This document shows, piece by piece, positions 43,201 through 55,623 of a DNA stretch of 64,000 nt. Where the stretch lies: contig BCKT01000004.1 of the NCBI GenBank assembly GCA_003116875.1, positions 518,201 through 582,200 of the forward strand. The letters run 5' to 3'. Numbering within the stretch: the stretch's first letter is position 1; every line of letters begins with the position of its first letter. Source of the DNA: Takashimella koratensis (lineage: Eukaryota > Basidiomycota > Tremellomycetes > Trichosporonales > Tetragoniomycetaceae). Under the pieces are notes generated by a model that made no database searches, was not told the DNA's origin, and was given only the letters and a program-made list of their open reading frames with translations. Made by a program: the position numbers and the translations under genes.

Positions 43201-45089
43201 TTTCTGACCCCGCTCGGGAAGGGGGGAGCGACATGTGCCGACCCGATGAGGGCGGGGCGCCGGCTGCTTGGCTGTTGGGCGTAGTGGCCGACGGGCCCGA
43301 GGGCAAAGGTGGCCACTGCTGCGGTATTGGTGGTTGCGGGCGTCGAAAGATATCCGAACTCGGGTCCATAGAGGGTGGCGGCATCTGGTCGGAAAAGTTC
43401 ATCGGCCGGTCCATCGGTTGCGGCATAGGGTACGTCGGTGGCGCCGGGAACGGGCTGAAGGTAGATGACGGTCGAAAGGACGAGGGCGCTTGGCCGACGC
43501 TGCCCGTGAACGAGTTGGGAGAGATCCCTTGGGGAGAGTAATGTGGCATCCCTGTCGCTGGGTTGAACGTCGTTGGCGGAGCAGGCGGTGCGCCCGGGAT
43601 GTTGGCCGACAGACCGTGGGTTGGCGGCTGGTAAGGGAACGTAGGCGTGTACTCTGGCGTGGTCGTCATGTTGACGGGTGTACCAGTGTGACCTGATCCG
43701 TTCGAGTTGGACGACGACATCCCCTGGCGTAAGGTTTGAACGAGGTCGGATAGGGTGTTCTGAATGCTCGTCACTTGAGACTCGAGCGAGCGTATCCGGC
43801 TAGGTTGGGATGCCTTGGTGAGCGACATCACTCGGTGGCCAAGGGGGTACTTGACGGGCTGGGGCGGGTCGGGGTGGCTGGGGCGCGGGGAAAAGACAAT
43901 GATGGGGCGAGGTTGGGTCTAATTTAAGAGAGGCAAGCCAGAGAGGGGGGGTTGATGACTCACTCCTCGCCTACCGGCTCGTTGGCTGGCCGACCAGGCT
44001 TTTCCATGATGCACTCGAGACCGCCGTTTCGACATCGCTTACAGGGTGGATCGTCTGCGCCCACGCAACGCATCTTCATCCGCCGGCAATTGTTCTGTTA
44101 AACCCATTGCCGAGTTAAGCCGAGGGAGGATGAGTAGATGGATGGGTGGTGTGGGTGGATGGATGGACAGCGAGGGCGTGGTAGTTGATGATTGCGACGA
44201 AGGGTGGTGGCAAGGGCGCCATTGGGAGATAATCAACGAGGTCACAAGGTCACGTCAGCATGGCAAAGGACAACGGGGAGAACAAGGAGGGCAGGGAGGC
44301 AAGGGGCGAGGCGGATGAGCGTGATCAAGGGCGCCATCGCCGTGGCCAATCATGATCCCAGGGCGAGGTAGACGGGCTCAGCCAAGGTGGCCAAGGTGGC
44401 CAAGGAGGTGGCGATGAGGGATTAATGTTTCATGGACAACCAACACAACGTTGGCCGTCGTTGGCCCCGCACGACCCCGAGATCAGACAATAGACAAGGG
44501 TACTCACGCAAGCTCCTGTGGACGTGGACGTTGGGTCGAGGTCATGGATTGGCGTGGGTCGGTTGATTAGGTGATGGATGGATGAATGAATGCAACGGGC
44601 AGCGTGGAGCAAAGGAGTAATGTTGAAGTGAGCGAGGATGTCCAGGCACAGGAGAAGTGAACACCTCCAGACAGACGCAAGTGAGAACCAACACCCTCAA
44701 TCTGCTACCTGCGTCGCACGTTCCTCCACGACGCGAACGAGACACCTTCTCCGTCACAGCCTCGGTGCTCGCCCTCACCCTTTACCCCTCACTGGGCGCA
44801 CTCGCTTCTGCCCCAAAGACTCTCATTCCTTCTCTCTCCATCACGGCGAAACAATGACCATGCAGAGACCACGAGCCAAGTCTACCGCCGGTCCACGCCC
44901 GAGTTTACACTCACGGTTTACACGATTGATGATCCCCTTCTTGTCCTTGTCCGCGGCTGACCCGCTCGCGGCACCCTTGGACGAGTCTTCGTTTGACCCT
45001 TCCACCTTGATGTCGCCGTCATACTCGTCCCCTCCTTCCGAATCGTCGACCGGCGGCATCTGCATCTGTCCATGCGGAAAGCCCTGCAT
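40223..45089 (-). CDS. Zn2Cys6 zinc-cluster transcription factor
   Basis: The exon beginning MQGFPHGQMQMPPVDDSEGG (start 45089, uncertain) ends at 44915. An 8-nt microexon (44515-44508) and the exon from 44094 join to RVNRACNNCRRMKMRC, then PPCKRCRNGGLECIMEKPGR. This gives the six cysteines C-x2-C-x6-C-x7-C-x2-C-x6-C. A linker leads to a coiled coil (SRIRSLESQVTSIQNTLSDL). A long Pro/Ser/Met-rich region follows, with KKARF and KSRSKVKK basic patches. The C-terminal fungal-specific regulatory domain spans many exons: FYAGSCNFMPCYDHNFDTWE, AVRMAIDMGINKSFVQLL, VVQSRVWFCLYLMEHQMAYG, RRLLEHPLSITSDARL, CIEICLRGENYRNGLRYAVH and DVCAAFAATFLIRIARLFP. It ends LNGGDIWW with TAA. The protein is a nuclear DNA-binding regulator; targets are unknown. 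Confidence 0.88.
44508..44515 (-). other. 8-nt microexon completing the zinc cluster
   Basis: On the minus strand CACAG precedes GAGCTTGC and GTGAGTACC follows. The upstream exon ends AACC before GTGAGTG, and the downstream exon starts AACAATTGC after AACAG. Joined, the codons read CGA GCT TGC AAC AAT TGC, giving Arg-Ala-Cys-Asn-Asn-Cys. The microexon therefore supplies the first zinc-binding Cys. Flanking introns are 399 nt and 413 nt. Confidence 0.85.
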
Positions 45090-46383
45090 CGTCGTGGACT
45101 GACTCCTGTGCCGCTCGTTTGGCTATGCCACAAACAATCGCACTGGACAGCGAATCACCAAGCGGTGGTGGTAAAATGATCAGCCTGTGAGTCTAGATAC
45201 GGTCGTTGGTGGTGATGGCGTGCTGTGTTGAAGAGACAGTGAGTCAGGCGTAGGCGTGGGCGTGGCAGGTGATGAGGTTTGGGTTTGGGGTTGGGGGAAA
45301 AATATGCCAAGCGGGATCAGGCAGAGCTCATGCAAGCGAGGTCGGCGGATCTGGGCGGGTTGAGAGGGACTAGGCGGGGCCAATCTTGTTCAGATGTCGT
45401 TCGGATCGGAGTTGATCAAAGCGAATCGTGAGTTGGAATGTAGTAGATGAATCCCGAAAAAAAGCCAAGTGCGGTGACGTGACCCAAGAGGCCGAGGTAG
45501 GGCACAAGGCGATGTCGAACGAGGGACAGGTAGGGCACAGCGGGTCGTTGATGGGCCGAGAGGTAGGGACAATGCGGGTGCTATTGTCGCAATCATGAGA
45601 AAGGGGGTGGATGATCTTTGTGTCAGTGGATGGATGGTATGGGGTAGAGGATCGCGCACTTACCGGGCGGAGCTTGACGAAGGGGGAAGCGTGGTGGTGT
45701 TGCAGTCGTGGTCCGTGTCCTTTTTACGAGTGGGTCGCTGGGATGAGCGCTTTTGTTGGAACGGTAGTCGGGGAGGGTGTGAGGCGGTAAGGGGGATGTG
45801 TAAAGAGGAGAAGGAGGAGGGGGAGGGGAAAGAGGTAGGGAGATGTCGTCAAGATCGCGAGTGATGGAGGACACGGAAATGGACAGTTGAGGGACACGAG
45901 GTGAGACGGTATACAGACGGAGAGGGTGGAGAGGGTGGGGAGGGTAGAGATGGTACAGATGGATGGAGCGGAGGGTGAACGGAGGAGGAGCGGAGATGGG
46001 TGCTCGGGGTGGGTAGAAAGTAGAGGGTAGAGACGAGGAGAGGAGAGGAGACCGAGACAGCAGAGAACGAGATGGGCAGCAGGGTAAATACACCTGACAG
46101 ACCACATGGACCGGTGCTTTCCTCCGACCCGGGCCGGCGAGCCTATGTCTGCGGCGCAGGAAGGCAAGTAGCGGGAACTGGGAGCTTACAGGCCTATTTC
46201 CACGGAGCAGGAGACCGGGATCGTCAATTAGGTATGCAGACGGTACAGTCGCGTCACCTGGGGTCATTTACTTTGCCACCTGCCAGACGCGTTTCTCTCT
46301 TCTACTCTCTACATCATACTCCTCTCTCGTCTCGGTGACGGCCTGAATCGCTGGCGACAACCTTGCCTCACATCGACGACAAG
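45090..46383. promoter_or_regulatory. Divergent zinc-cluster factor/SMC1 upstream region
   Basis: About 1.3 kb. The frames seen on the minus strand (Pro/Leu/Ser-rich) are pyrimidine-tract shadows. It may include 5' leader of the zinc-cluster gene. No gene is supported. Confidence 0.5.
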
Positions 46384-49300
46384 ATGCCGCTCAAACGTCT
46401 CGAGCTCGTCAATTTCAAGTCCTACCGAGGCAGCCAGGTCAGTCTTCCCTTCCTTCCTCTTCCCCCGTCCACCTTCCTTGATTCCCTTCCCTCCCTCGCC
46501 CTTTCTCCTCTTCATCACCTTCTACACTTGTTGACCCACCCAATTCCTCTAGGTGATCGACTTTGGAGATGCCTCGTTCACATGTATCATCGGCCCCAAC
46601 GGGTCTGGCAAGTCCAACCTCATGGACGCCATCTCTTTCGTCCTCGGTGTGAAATCGGCCCAACTTCGATCAACACAGCTCAAGGACCTGGTGTATCGCG
46701 GTCGTAAAGCCGCAGAAGGATTGCAGGAGATGGGAATGGATGTGGATGTACCTGAGAGTATGACGCAGGAAGGAACGCAGGAGGGAGCGGAGACGGACGC
46801 CAAGACCGCGTCGGTCATGGCGGTCTACGAAGATGATCAGTTCAAGGAGTGGAAGTTTCGTCGATCGTGAGTTGCTTACAGAACATCGGTTTCTCTCTGC
46901 AGTCTCTCTGTGGACTGGCTTTTTGATAAGAACACAGATCGCTCACACATACGCAGCATCACCACCACAGGAACGTCCAGCTACTACCTCAACTCTCGCG
47001 TCGTCACATGGACCACCTACAACGCCCAGCTTGAAAAGTTTAACATTCTCGTCAAGGCGAAGAACTTCCTCGTGTTCCAGGGTGACGTCGAGGGCGTCGC
47101 TAGTCAAGACAGCCGAGCTCTCGCGAGGCTCATCGACCGCATCAGCGGGTGAGTAGAGTATCCTCCGATCTGCCTCTCTCTGTTCCACCCCCTACTCTAT
47201 GGGGTCAGCAACATCGCACGCCACATTACTGATGCCCACGCTAGATCTGCCGAGCTGTCACCAGCTTACGAAGCGGCCAAGCTGGCCCAGGATCGCGCGA
47301 CCGAAACGTCTACTGCCAACCACCAGAAAAAGAGGAGCATGTTGACAGAGGCCAAGCACTTCAAGGAGCAGACGGCTGAGATTAAGCAGTGGGAGCAGAT
47401 GCGCGACGCCAAGGTTTGTTATCATCGGCTAGTGTGGGAAATCGTTGAGTGTGGTGACTGACAACGTTGAACAGGACGAGCTAGTCCAGCGTCATTTGCT
47501 CTGGAGACTCTTCCACCTCACTTCCGAGATCAACGAGTCTACGAAGCGAGTCGAGGAGGCCAACGAGCAGCTCAACGATCTCCGCGATGCAGTGGTGAGT
47601 GCGAGCTAAGTGATACGTTTCATTCTTTCTTAATCTGCCGCTGAACCCTTCTCAGGCCACAGATGACGAGAAGCTCCGCGATGCGAGGAAAGAATATGCC
47701 AAGGCGCAGCTCGATGTCAAGAAGCGAGAGGCGTCGGTGAAGAAGGCCGAACGAGCCCTCGAGGACAAGGTCAGTCAAACGGTTCTTGAACTCAAGAAGC
47801 ACGAGCTGACAGCCTGCAGAAACCCGAACTGGTCGCTGTCCAGACCCAGATCGCGCACGCTGAGAAGAAAGCTGCCAGCGCTGCAAAGCTCGCGGAGCGA
47901 GTCGAGAAGGACGAAGAGCGACAGGCTGAAAGTCTGAGGTCTCTTGAGGAGGGTTCTAAGGCTATTCGCGCCCGCATGGAGGAGGCGAGAGGTGAGTCTT
48001 CTTTTTCCCATCGGCTTACGTGGACAGAGCGTCAGAGGCAGAAGAGCCAAGCCGCGGGTCGGACGCTCTCCGGTGCCGACCTCGCAGAGTACCGCGACTT
48101 GTAAGCGATTAGCTGAGGATGAAAAACTGACCCTTCAGGCGATCCCAGGCAAACCTTCTCGCCGTGGCGGAGAGGCAGCAGCTTGAGAGTATTCGGCGCC
48201 AGCAGAAGAGCGCAAGGGATGCACTCGCTTCCATCGAGGACAAGATACAGCAGGCCGAGAGGAAGCAAAGCAAGCTCGATGGCGAAGTCAGTTCGCTCCG
48301 TGAGCGCGAAGAGTCGGTGAGTGAGGTGAAAAGCGGTATTCCCTTTCTTTGGGGTAGAAGAGATTGGGTGGGAGCTGATGAGTGCTTGGCGAATAGTTTG
48401 CGCAACGCGTCGAAGAGCTCGAGGCGGAGAAACAGCATCTCAAATCTCAGCTTGACGCGGCACAGGAAGAGCGAACTCGTATCAAGTGAGTTGAGCTACC
48501 TTTTGCTTTGTAGAGTACTTCAACTTCAAGCTGACACGTATTGCAACAGCATCAAGGAGACTGAAGTCAACGAACGTCTGCAGGAGACATACAACAAGCT
48601 CCTCCAGGCCGGTGTAGACAAGTCTCAGTCTGAGCGCGAAGTTCGATTCAAAGAGGCCCTCGGGACACTCAAGCGTGTCTTCCCGGGCGTCCATGGGCGC
48701 GTGGTCGATCTGTGCAAGCCCATCGCGAGCAAGTATGATACTGCGGTGATGACGGTTATTGCAAGGAACATTGACGCCGTTGTCGTCGATTCGGAGAAGG
48801 TCGCTATCGACTGCATCGAGGTGAGTTCGATACCGGTCCATTAGGGCTGCATGCTTGTTGATCAGCAATGAGGACCTGAGGACTTGAGAAGTAGCAGGGC
48901 CAATGCTGATCCACGCGAACTCAGTACATGCGCAATCAACGTGCGGGTCAAGCCACGTTCATCCCACTCGACACGATCCAAGTCAAGCCCGTCCCTGAGC
49001 GATTGAGGAACTACGCCCGAGGCGCCCGACTCGCTATCGACTGTATCGAGTTCGACCCAGCCGTCGAGCGCGCGATGCAACATGCATGTGGGAGCTCGAT
49101 GATCTGTGATTCGATGGATGTGGCCAAGTTTGTCTGTTATGAGAAGGGTCAGGAGGTCAAGGGTGAGTCTGAGATAGTGGATTCGTCGCTGTCCCCTTGC
49201 GGGATAAGAATGTCGTAGATTGGGAGAGAGGAAGAGGTGTTGACGAATTGGTTCTCGTTTAGCTGTGACGCTGGACGGAACGGTCATCCATAAGAGCGGT

Positions 49301-51654
49301 CTGATCACGGGTGGTCAAGGTTCCGGTGGCCGCAAGTTCAACGACGGCGAAGTAGAACGTGAGTTGTGCATGTTCTATTTTTCTGTCCCTGTGAAGAGTT
49401 ATCTGAATTTGAGGATAGGAAGCTGACATAGGTTTTTGGATACAGGGCTCAAAAGCCAGAAGGAGACGCTCTTGAAGCAGTTGTCCGACTTGAACAAGCA
49501 GAAACCCAAGGACAAATCGGACGAGACGTTGTTGCAGAATCTCGCGAGGACGGACGCTGATCTGACCGTTGCCAGAGACGATCTCGTAGGTAGCGGAGAA
49601 ATGATTTTGACAAACGCCTGATAAATCCTTCCACAACCTACGAATCACATTGCTGACTGTCATCGCAGAACGCTACTCGTCTCCGCCTCAACGGGCTTGT
49701 CAAAGAACTCGACGCAGCTCGAGCCGACCTCACCCGTCTCCATCCCGAGCGTCAACGCCGTGCCGCCGCCCTTACTCAAGCAGAGACCAATGCCTCCGCC
49801 CTCACGGACACCGTCGCTGCCGCAGACGACGGTGTGTTTACGGCCTTTTGTCAAAGGATCGGGGTCGCGAATATCCGAGAGTACGAGGATGTGCAGCTTA
49901 AGCTTGCTCGAGAGGAGAGTGAGGCGATGGAGTCGTTCTCCGCGCAACATGCAAGAGTCAGACACCAGTAAGTTGAGAAATGCTCATTAGTTGTTTGAGG
50001 GCACCAAAACTGATATTTTTCTCAGGATCGAGTTCGAGACGGCACAGCTCGCGAGCACACGTGAACGCCTCGCTGCGTTGCAATCTACTGTTACACGGGA
50101 GAACCGCAACGTCGAACGTCTCCGCGCCGCTGAAGCCGACTTGTCGGCTCAGCTTGAAGCTCTGCAAGCTGATATCGACCGAACCCGTACCCGGCTTGTT
50201 CAAGTTAACGACGCTCTCAGCGCTGCTTCGGCTCAAGTCGAGTCTGCGCGCGACGCGATGCGCAAGACTCAACGGACTCTCGACCGAGCCCTCAAGGAGA
50301 TTGCGAGCTGGAACGATGAGATTGAGCGATCTGCGTCCGACCGTCACGCGATTTATCGACGCTGCAGGTTGGAGGAGATTGAGCTCCCGCTGCGTCGAGG
50401 AAATTTGACGAAGGTGCCGCTGGAAGAGGCGGCGGCGAAAGTCGAGGGGGAAGAGGACGAAGATGCGATGGATGTGGATGGAAGTGGGAACGTGAGAGCG
50501 GTCGTGGTCAATGATTTTGGAATCGAACCGAACTTTGATTATCTCGATGATGAGTACAAGGATGTGAGTATGGCAACGTCGGATCGGATCGGGTCAAGAA
50601 AACGCCTGGTGGGGTATGATGGGGGTAGGATGGGGGTAGGATGGGATTGGGGGGATCGAAGTTTGGAGGCTAGGGCTAATAAAATTTCGATTGCAGAATG
50701 GGGAAGAAGATGTTGGGAGAGAAATCGAGGCGCAGATTGCAAAGATGAAGGCGGACCTGGAACGGATTGTGCCGAATATGAAGGCCGTGGATCGGTGAGT
50801 ACTTCCTCTTCTTGTAAGGGTCGGGGCTAGACCTACTTATGTGCCATCATACCGCTGGCCATCCACTCTCATTACGAGAAATCTGACCATGTCCCCAGCC
50901 TCGCCGACGTGCAAACCAACCTCGAAGCAGCCGAGGCTGAAGCCGAAGCCGCACGGCAAGAGAGCAAGCGCGCCCGTGACGAGTTCCTTGACCTCAAAAA
51001 GAGGAGAAGTGACATGTTCAACCGAGCATTCAAGCACATGTCGGATCGGATCGATGTCATTTACAAGGATCTCACAAAGGGGAAACACTTCCCAATGGGT
51101 GGTGTGGCCTTCCTCAGTCTCGAGGATGCAGAGGTGGGTTGTTGTTCTGGTAGAGCATATCCGTATATTGGCTGACGGTGCCCTCTCGCGTTGTAATGAT
51201 ACAGGAGCCTTACCTCAGCGGAGTCAAGTACAACACGATGCCCCCAGGCAAGCGATTTGCAGAGATTGAGCAGTTGTCCGGTGGCGAAAAGACCATGGCG
51301 GCGTTGGCGCTTCTCTTCTCGATCCACAGGTGAGTGGAGGTTGGCAAAGGGTAACAGAGGGATTTCGTAGCTGACGGAATGCGCTCGTTTTCGCAATTTG
51401 CCTGTAGCTACCACCCTGCGCCCTTTTTTGTTCTTGATGAAGTGGACGCCGCATTGGACCCTACCAATGTCCAAAAGCTCGCTCGGTACGTCAAGACGCA
51501 AGCGGCCAGCTCGTCCCCTGCTGTGCAGTTCTTGATCATCTCGCTCAAGAGCACACTGTACGAGCACGCGGATGGGTTGGTGGGTGTGTACCGTGACCAG
51601 GAGGAGAACAGCTCGAGGAGTCTGACTCTGGATATGAGGGAGTACGAGGAGTAA
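46384..51654 (+). CDS. SMC1: Cohesin subunit SMC1
   Basis: The N-terminal ATPase half spans two exons: [18 protein letters not shown], then [20 protein letters not shown] with the Walker A GPNGSGKS. The Smc1 hallmark [19 protein letters not shown] and [10 protein letters not shown] follow. Long coiled-coil exons flank a hinge at about 48570-49360, seen in [30 protein letters not shown] and [19 protein letters not shown]. The C-terminal half has [16 protein letters not shown], signature [20 protein letters not shown], then Walker [21 protein letters not shown]. It ends MREYEE at TAA 51652-51654. SMC1 pairs with SMC3 in the cohesin ring that holds sister chromatids together. The long gene has many introns of 50-150 nt, several inside coiled coils, where I could not fix every junction. 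Confidence 0.97.
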
Positions 51655-52313
51655 GTGATCTAGGGCGCTTCGGTGGCAATGGTCAGTGCCACTGCCGCCG
51701 GGATGAGGGATGGATGCATCATGTTCTATAGGCAATGTAATGGGGAATTTATATACACCCCCCGGTTAGAATGTGGCTTACTCGGGGTGGACATCTGACG
51801 TCGGCCACTAGACGTACGTAGCCACCATCCATCCACTCCATCCACAGCATCCACCACCCCTCCCTACCCCTGCCCCCCTCCTCCCCTTTGTGTCTACAGA
51901 CCACCATCCACCACGACTGCCTTTGCTCCCCGCGACCGCACGTACAAAGCAACGACCAGCGCATCACGGAGACGCACGAAGGCGACAAAGCCAAACCCTC
52001 ACGCCCAGAGTCTGATCCACAAGAAAGCAAACGAAATCATCACCTCGTGTTAACCCTCGTGCTAGTCTCGCCGACCTTTCCCCGTTTTCCGACATCCGCT
52101 CCCTTCATCGGCCTGCTTGTCTATTCACCTCTACACCCTCTTTTCAACCCAACGTGTTGACCCACAACCACCCTCACCCCGCACCCCACCCCACCCCACG
52201 TCGTCTGTTCACATACTCCGAGCTAGTGTGAACCAAGCCGCCTATCTTTTTTCCCCGACCCTCCTCTTCCCTCTTTCCCACAGCCTACCACCCATCCCCT
52301 CCCACTCGACACC
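51655..52313. promoter_or_regulatory. SMC1 3' region and hexokinase promoter
   Basis: About 660 bp between two plus-strand genes. CCATCCA repeats occur near 51824-51860 and a CCCCACC-rich, CT-rich leader precedes the hexokinase ATG. No extra gene is supported. Confidence 0.5.
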
Positions 52314-54730
52314 ATGGTCCTCCCCGACCTCTGCAAGTCGTTCGAGCCCTCCTTCGTCCTCGCCGACGAAAAGCTGCACGATATCGTCAAGCACTTTAGG
52401 CAAGAGATGGAGGACGGTCTCGCGAGCTATGGGAAAGACGTCGCAATGGTTCCCAGTTTCGTCATGGGTGTCCCCGACGGCTCTGAGCAAGGGTGAGTAC
52501 CGGAGGAGCAACGAGAGGCAGGATAGAAGGCAAGGCAGAGAAAGAGAGCGTAATAGGAGGAGGATCTGGGGAGGGGGAAGTAGTCTCTCGGGCGGACCTA
52601 ACAATCACCCCAGCACTTTCTTGGCACTCGATCTCGGAGGTACCAACCTGTAGGTCTCCATCTCTTCACTTCCACATTTCCACTACAGCCCCACGTCCAC
52701 CCCTTACCACTTGCCGACCTACCAAACTACCTATTTTCGTTCACCTCGTACTGACTCTTTCTCTCTCCACCCGCCCCGGCCCGCTCTTGTTTCCGACATA
52801 GCCGCGTCTGCGAGATTCGCCTCCTTGGCAGCCACAAATTCGAGATCAAGCAGCAAAAGTACAAGGTCTCGGAAGAGCTCAAGCAAGGCCAGGCCCGTAT
52901 CTTGTTTGGTACGTAGCTGTGCATTGCTCGCCCGAGCCCTACCCCTTGCTGGCCTGCGCTTTCCAGCTTCCGTGGAGAAGAATAGTTTCTCTGAGCCTTG
53001 CCAGATGCTAACGCACCTTTAAGACTACATTGCCGACTCGGTCGACGCTTTCTTGACCGAAATCGGATCGGAGATTGAGAACGGCCACGAGCCGATTCAT
53101 CTTGGCTTCACCTTCAGGTGAGTAGCGTGCCCGGGCCGCTCTGCTAGGACATGCTAGCCTTGTCTTCCAGCTGATTGGCTTCCCCGCTTTTGTCACCAGT
53201 TTCCCTGTCGAGCAAACGGCTATCGACGCAGGCAAGCTCCTTACCTGGACCAAGGGCTTTGCCGCGCAGAATGCGATCGGGCACGACGTTGTCAAGCTCT
53301 TGCAAGATGCGTTTGACCGGAAACACATTCACGTCAAGTGCAGCGCGCTCGTCAACGACGTGGGTGGACGGGTGGCTTTAGCTGTCGACCATGCTCTCAG
53401 TGTCTATTGTATGTCCGCTGACTAGTCGGCTTGACTTGTTCGTCCTCTAGACCGTCGGAACCCTGTTGTCGCGATCGTACCAAGCCGGGCCGGCATTGAT
53501 CGGTGCCATCTTCGGTACCGGTACCAACGGCGCATACATTGACAAGACCCGAACGGTCAAGAAGCTTGGTGACGACAAGATTGCGCAGGCGGAGAAAGGT
53601 GGTGATCACGCGGGCAAATTCATGGTCGTCAACACCGAGTGGGGAGCGTTTGACAATGGCGTGAGTAGGGATGCGTGCGATATTGGTCATGACAGAGCCT
53701 GGGCTGATGGGTATGGGTGAATACAGAGACATTGCTTGCCTGTGACAATCTTTGACAACAAGCTTGACCGGGAAAGCATCAACCCGTGAGTACTTGGCCT
53801 GAGGGTTGGCCATCTAGCTAGTCCAAGATCTCACCGTGTGTTATAGGAGCTCTGCTAACACTGTCGCAGACGGAAGCAGGCGTTTGAGAAGATGGTTTCC
53901 GGCATGTACCTTGGTGAAATCACCCGCAACATCCTCCTTCACTTGATCGACTCTTCCCTTCTCTTCAACGGTTTCTCGACTCCCATCCTCAACACACACT
54001 ACGGGTTCGACGCGGCATTTGTCTCGAAGATCGAGGGTGCTCAGAGCCTTGACGATGTTCGCAAGGCAATTGTGACTGATCTTGGGGTGGACGCGGACCG
54101 GGTCAAGCAGACGGATGCGGAGCTCGTCAAGTGGTCGACGGAGATGGTCTCGGACCGCGCCTCGAGCTTGGCAGCATGTGCGATCGCGGCGGTCGTCCAG
54201 CACACGGGGAACGACCAGATCCCCTCGGGCGAGGAGGACAAGGGCGTGGACGTCGGTGTCGATGGAAGGTAAGTGCGGGTATAAAGTTGAAAGGTGTAAC
54301 GTGGAGGCATGAACCGGGGGTCAGGGTGTCTACCTTTGATGAACCAGGTCCGAGCGTCTGGGTGCTGATACATTCGCTTTCAGTGTTGCCGAATTCCTGC
54401 CTAATTTCAACTCGCGCGTTCACAAAGCGCTCTGCGTCCTCCTCGGCGAGCAAGGAGCGAAGCGCATCCGCATCGGTCTCGCAAAGGACGGTAGCGGTGT
54501 TGGTGGTGAGTCCAGGGTCCGACCTGGCCCTGGCTCTGGCCTTGGTCATTTCCACTCTATGTGATATCTTTATTTGAGATCAAAAGCTGATGTCTGTCAT
54601 CTTTGTAGCCGCGCTCACGGCGTTGCAAGCAAAGAAGGCACTGGATACGGGCGTCGGTGGAATCTCAGCAGTTCCAGGCAAACCAAACGTGACGGGCGAG
54701 ACGGGAAGCGGAGGTAAATCGGGATTGTAA
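52314..54730 (+). CDS. HXK1: Hexokinase
   Basis: The ATG at 52314 sits in ACACCATGG. By my splicing the product is about 490 residues, the usual length for fungal hexokinase. The ATP-binding phosphate-1 motif LALDLGGTNL is split from RVCEIRLLG by an intron. The sugar-binding block reads LGFTFSFPVEQTAIDAGKLL, TWTKGF, then CSALVNDTVGTLLSRSYQ with the catalytic Asp in NDTVG. Next come IGAIFGTGTNGAYID, NTEWGAFDN, then EKMVSGMYLGEITRNILLHL and the C-terminal adenosine motif region RIRIGLAKDGSGVGAAL. About nine introns interrupt it. The enzyme phosphorylates glucose and other hexoses for glycolysis in the cytosol. The tail (GGISAVPGKPNVTGETGSGG) is an extra. I cannot say which paralogue it is, so the symbol is generic. 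Confidence 0.96.
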
Positions 54731-55623
54731 GAGCGTGGCGTGAAGAAGAGATCGATAGGGTCAGGAGCAAGGGAGAGAGTACAACGATGCGTAGTCGAGT
54801 GAATCGAGTGAATCGAGTGAATCGAGTGAATCGAGACGAGCTGAGACGGAGAAAGACTTTCCATCTGTCTTGCTTGCCCAATTACCTCTTCGAATCTTTC
54901 CTTCCTCCAACGTTCTATCGAAACATCTATATATTTCTTCTACCTATCCAGTTTTTATCCATTTCTTTCATTTTTGGCTCCACTTGTTTATCTTTACGGG
55001 GCGGGTGGGGACACGACGAGGACGGCGGGGCTAGCATGTAGCGAGGGAGGAGTAGGGCTTGACGTGGACGGGGATCAGAAGAAATTTAAAGAGAAGTAGT
55101 TAGTGGTAGCAGGACAAGTCGATTCACGTATGGCAATCTTTATCGTTTTCGTTTGCTTCATGTTCATACAGATACAAGGATTGCCCACTTTGAGACCAAA
55201 CAACTCGCTTCGGGTTCTCAAACCGATTCAACATTACATTGCTAGGGTACATATCAATTTCACCACGGCGAGAACCAATAGGTCCACCACACCGTCTTGC
55301 TGTATCTTGCCAACACTTCTTTTTGTCTTCGCACTAGACTCCTGGTATCGCTTCGACCTGCTTCACCCTCTCATCCCTCATGATACCTCCTCCCAGCTCT
55401 TGGTAATTCTATTAAGCGGATACAACGTATCTTTATGCCTTGGTGGGGGATTGCCAAACAGGCTACTAGACTTGCGAGCGCTTGAGTAGTGGGGTTGTTT
55501 GTTTCGAGACCGTTCGAGTTGACGACAGGTTCGTTGTTAAGAAAGATTATGATGAATTCGAGTCGCGTGATGTATTTTCTCAATGTCGATAGAATTCGTA
55601 TTGGTCAATCTCATTTGGCCGCT
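54731..55623. other. Convergent 3' region of hexokinase and zinc-cluster gene 2
   Basis: About 890 bp. It is AT-rich around 54890-55000 and 55090-55450. Frames here (for example 55103-55489) lack family similarity. No gene is supported. Confidence 0.5.
54791..54836. repeat. 9-bp tandem repeat in the hexokinase 3' region
   Basis: Four to five copies of CGAGTGAAT stand about 65 bp after the hexokinase stop codon. Confidence 0.9.

Noticed and set aside
45623..46267. A 214-codon minus-strand frame upstream of SMC1
   Set aside because: Pro/Ser/Leu-rich translation of a pyrimidine tract on the minus strand; no domain, and it lies in a divergent promoter.
55103..55489. A 128-codon hydrophobic frame in the hexokinase 3' region
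   Set aside because: The sequence is AT-rich UTR-like DNA with no recognisable domain, and its first codons do not look like a signal peptide.
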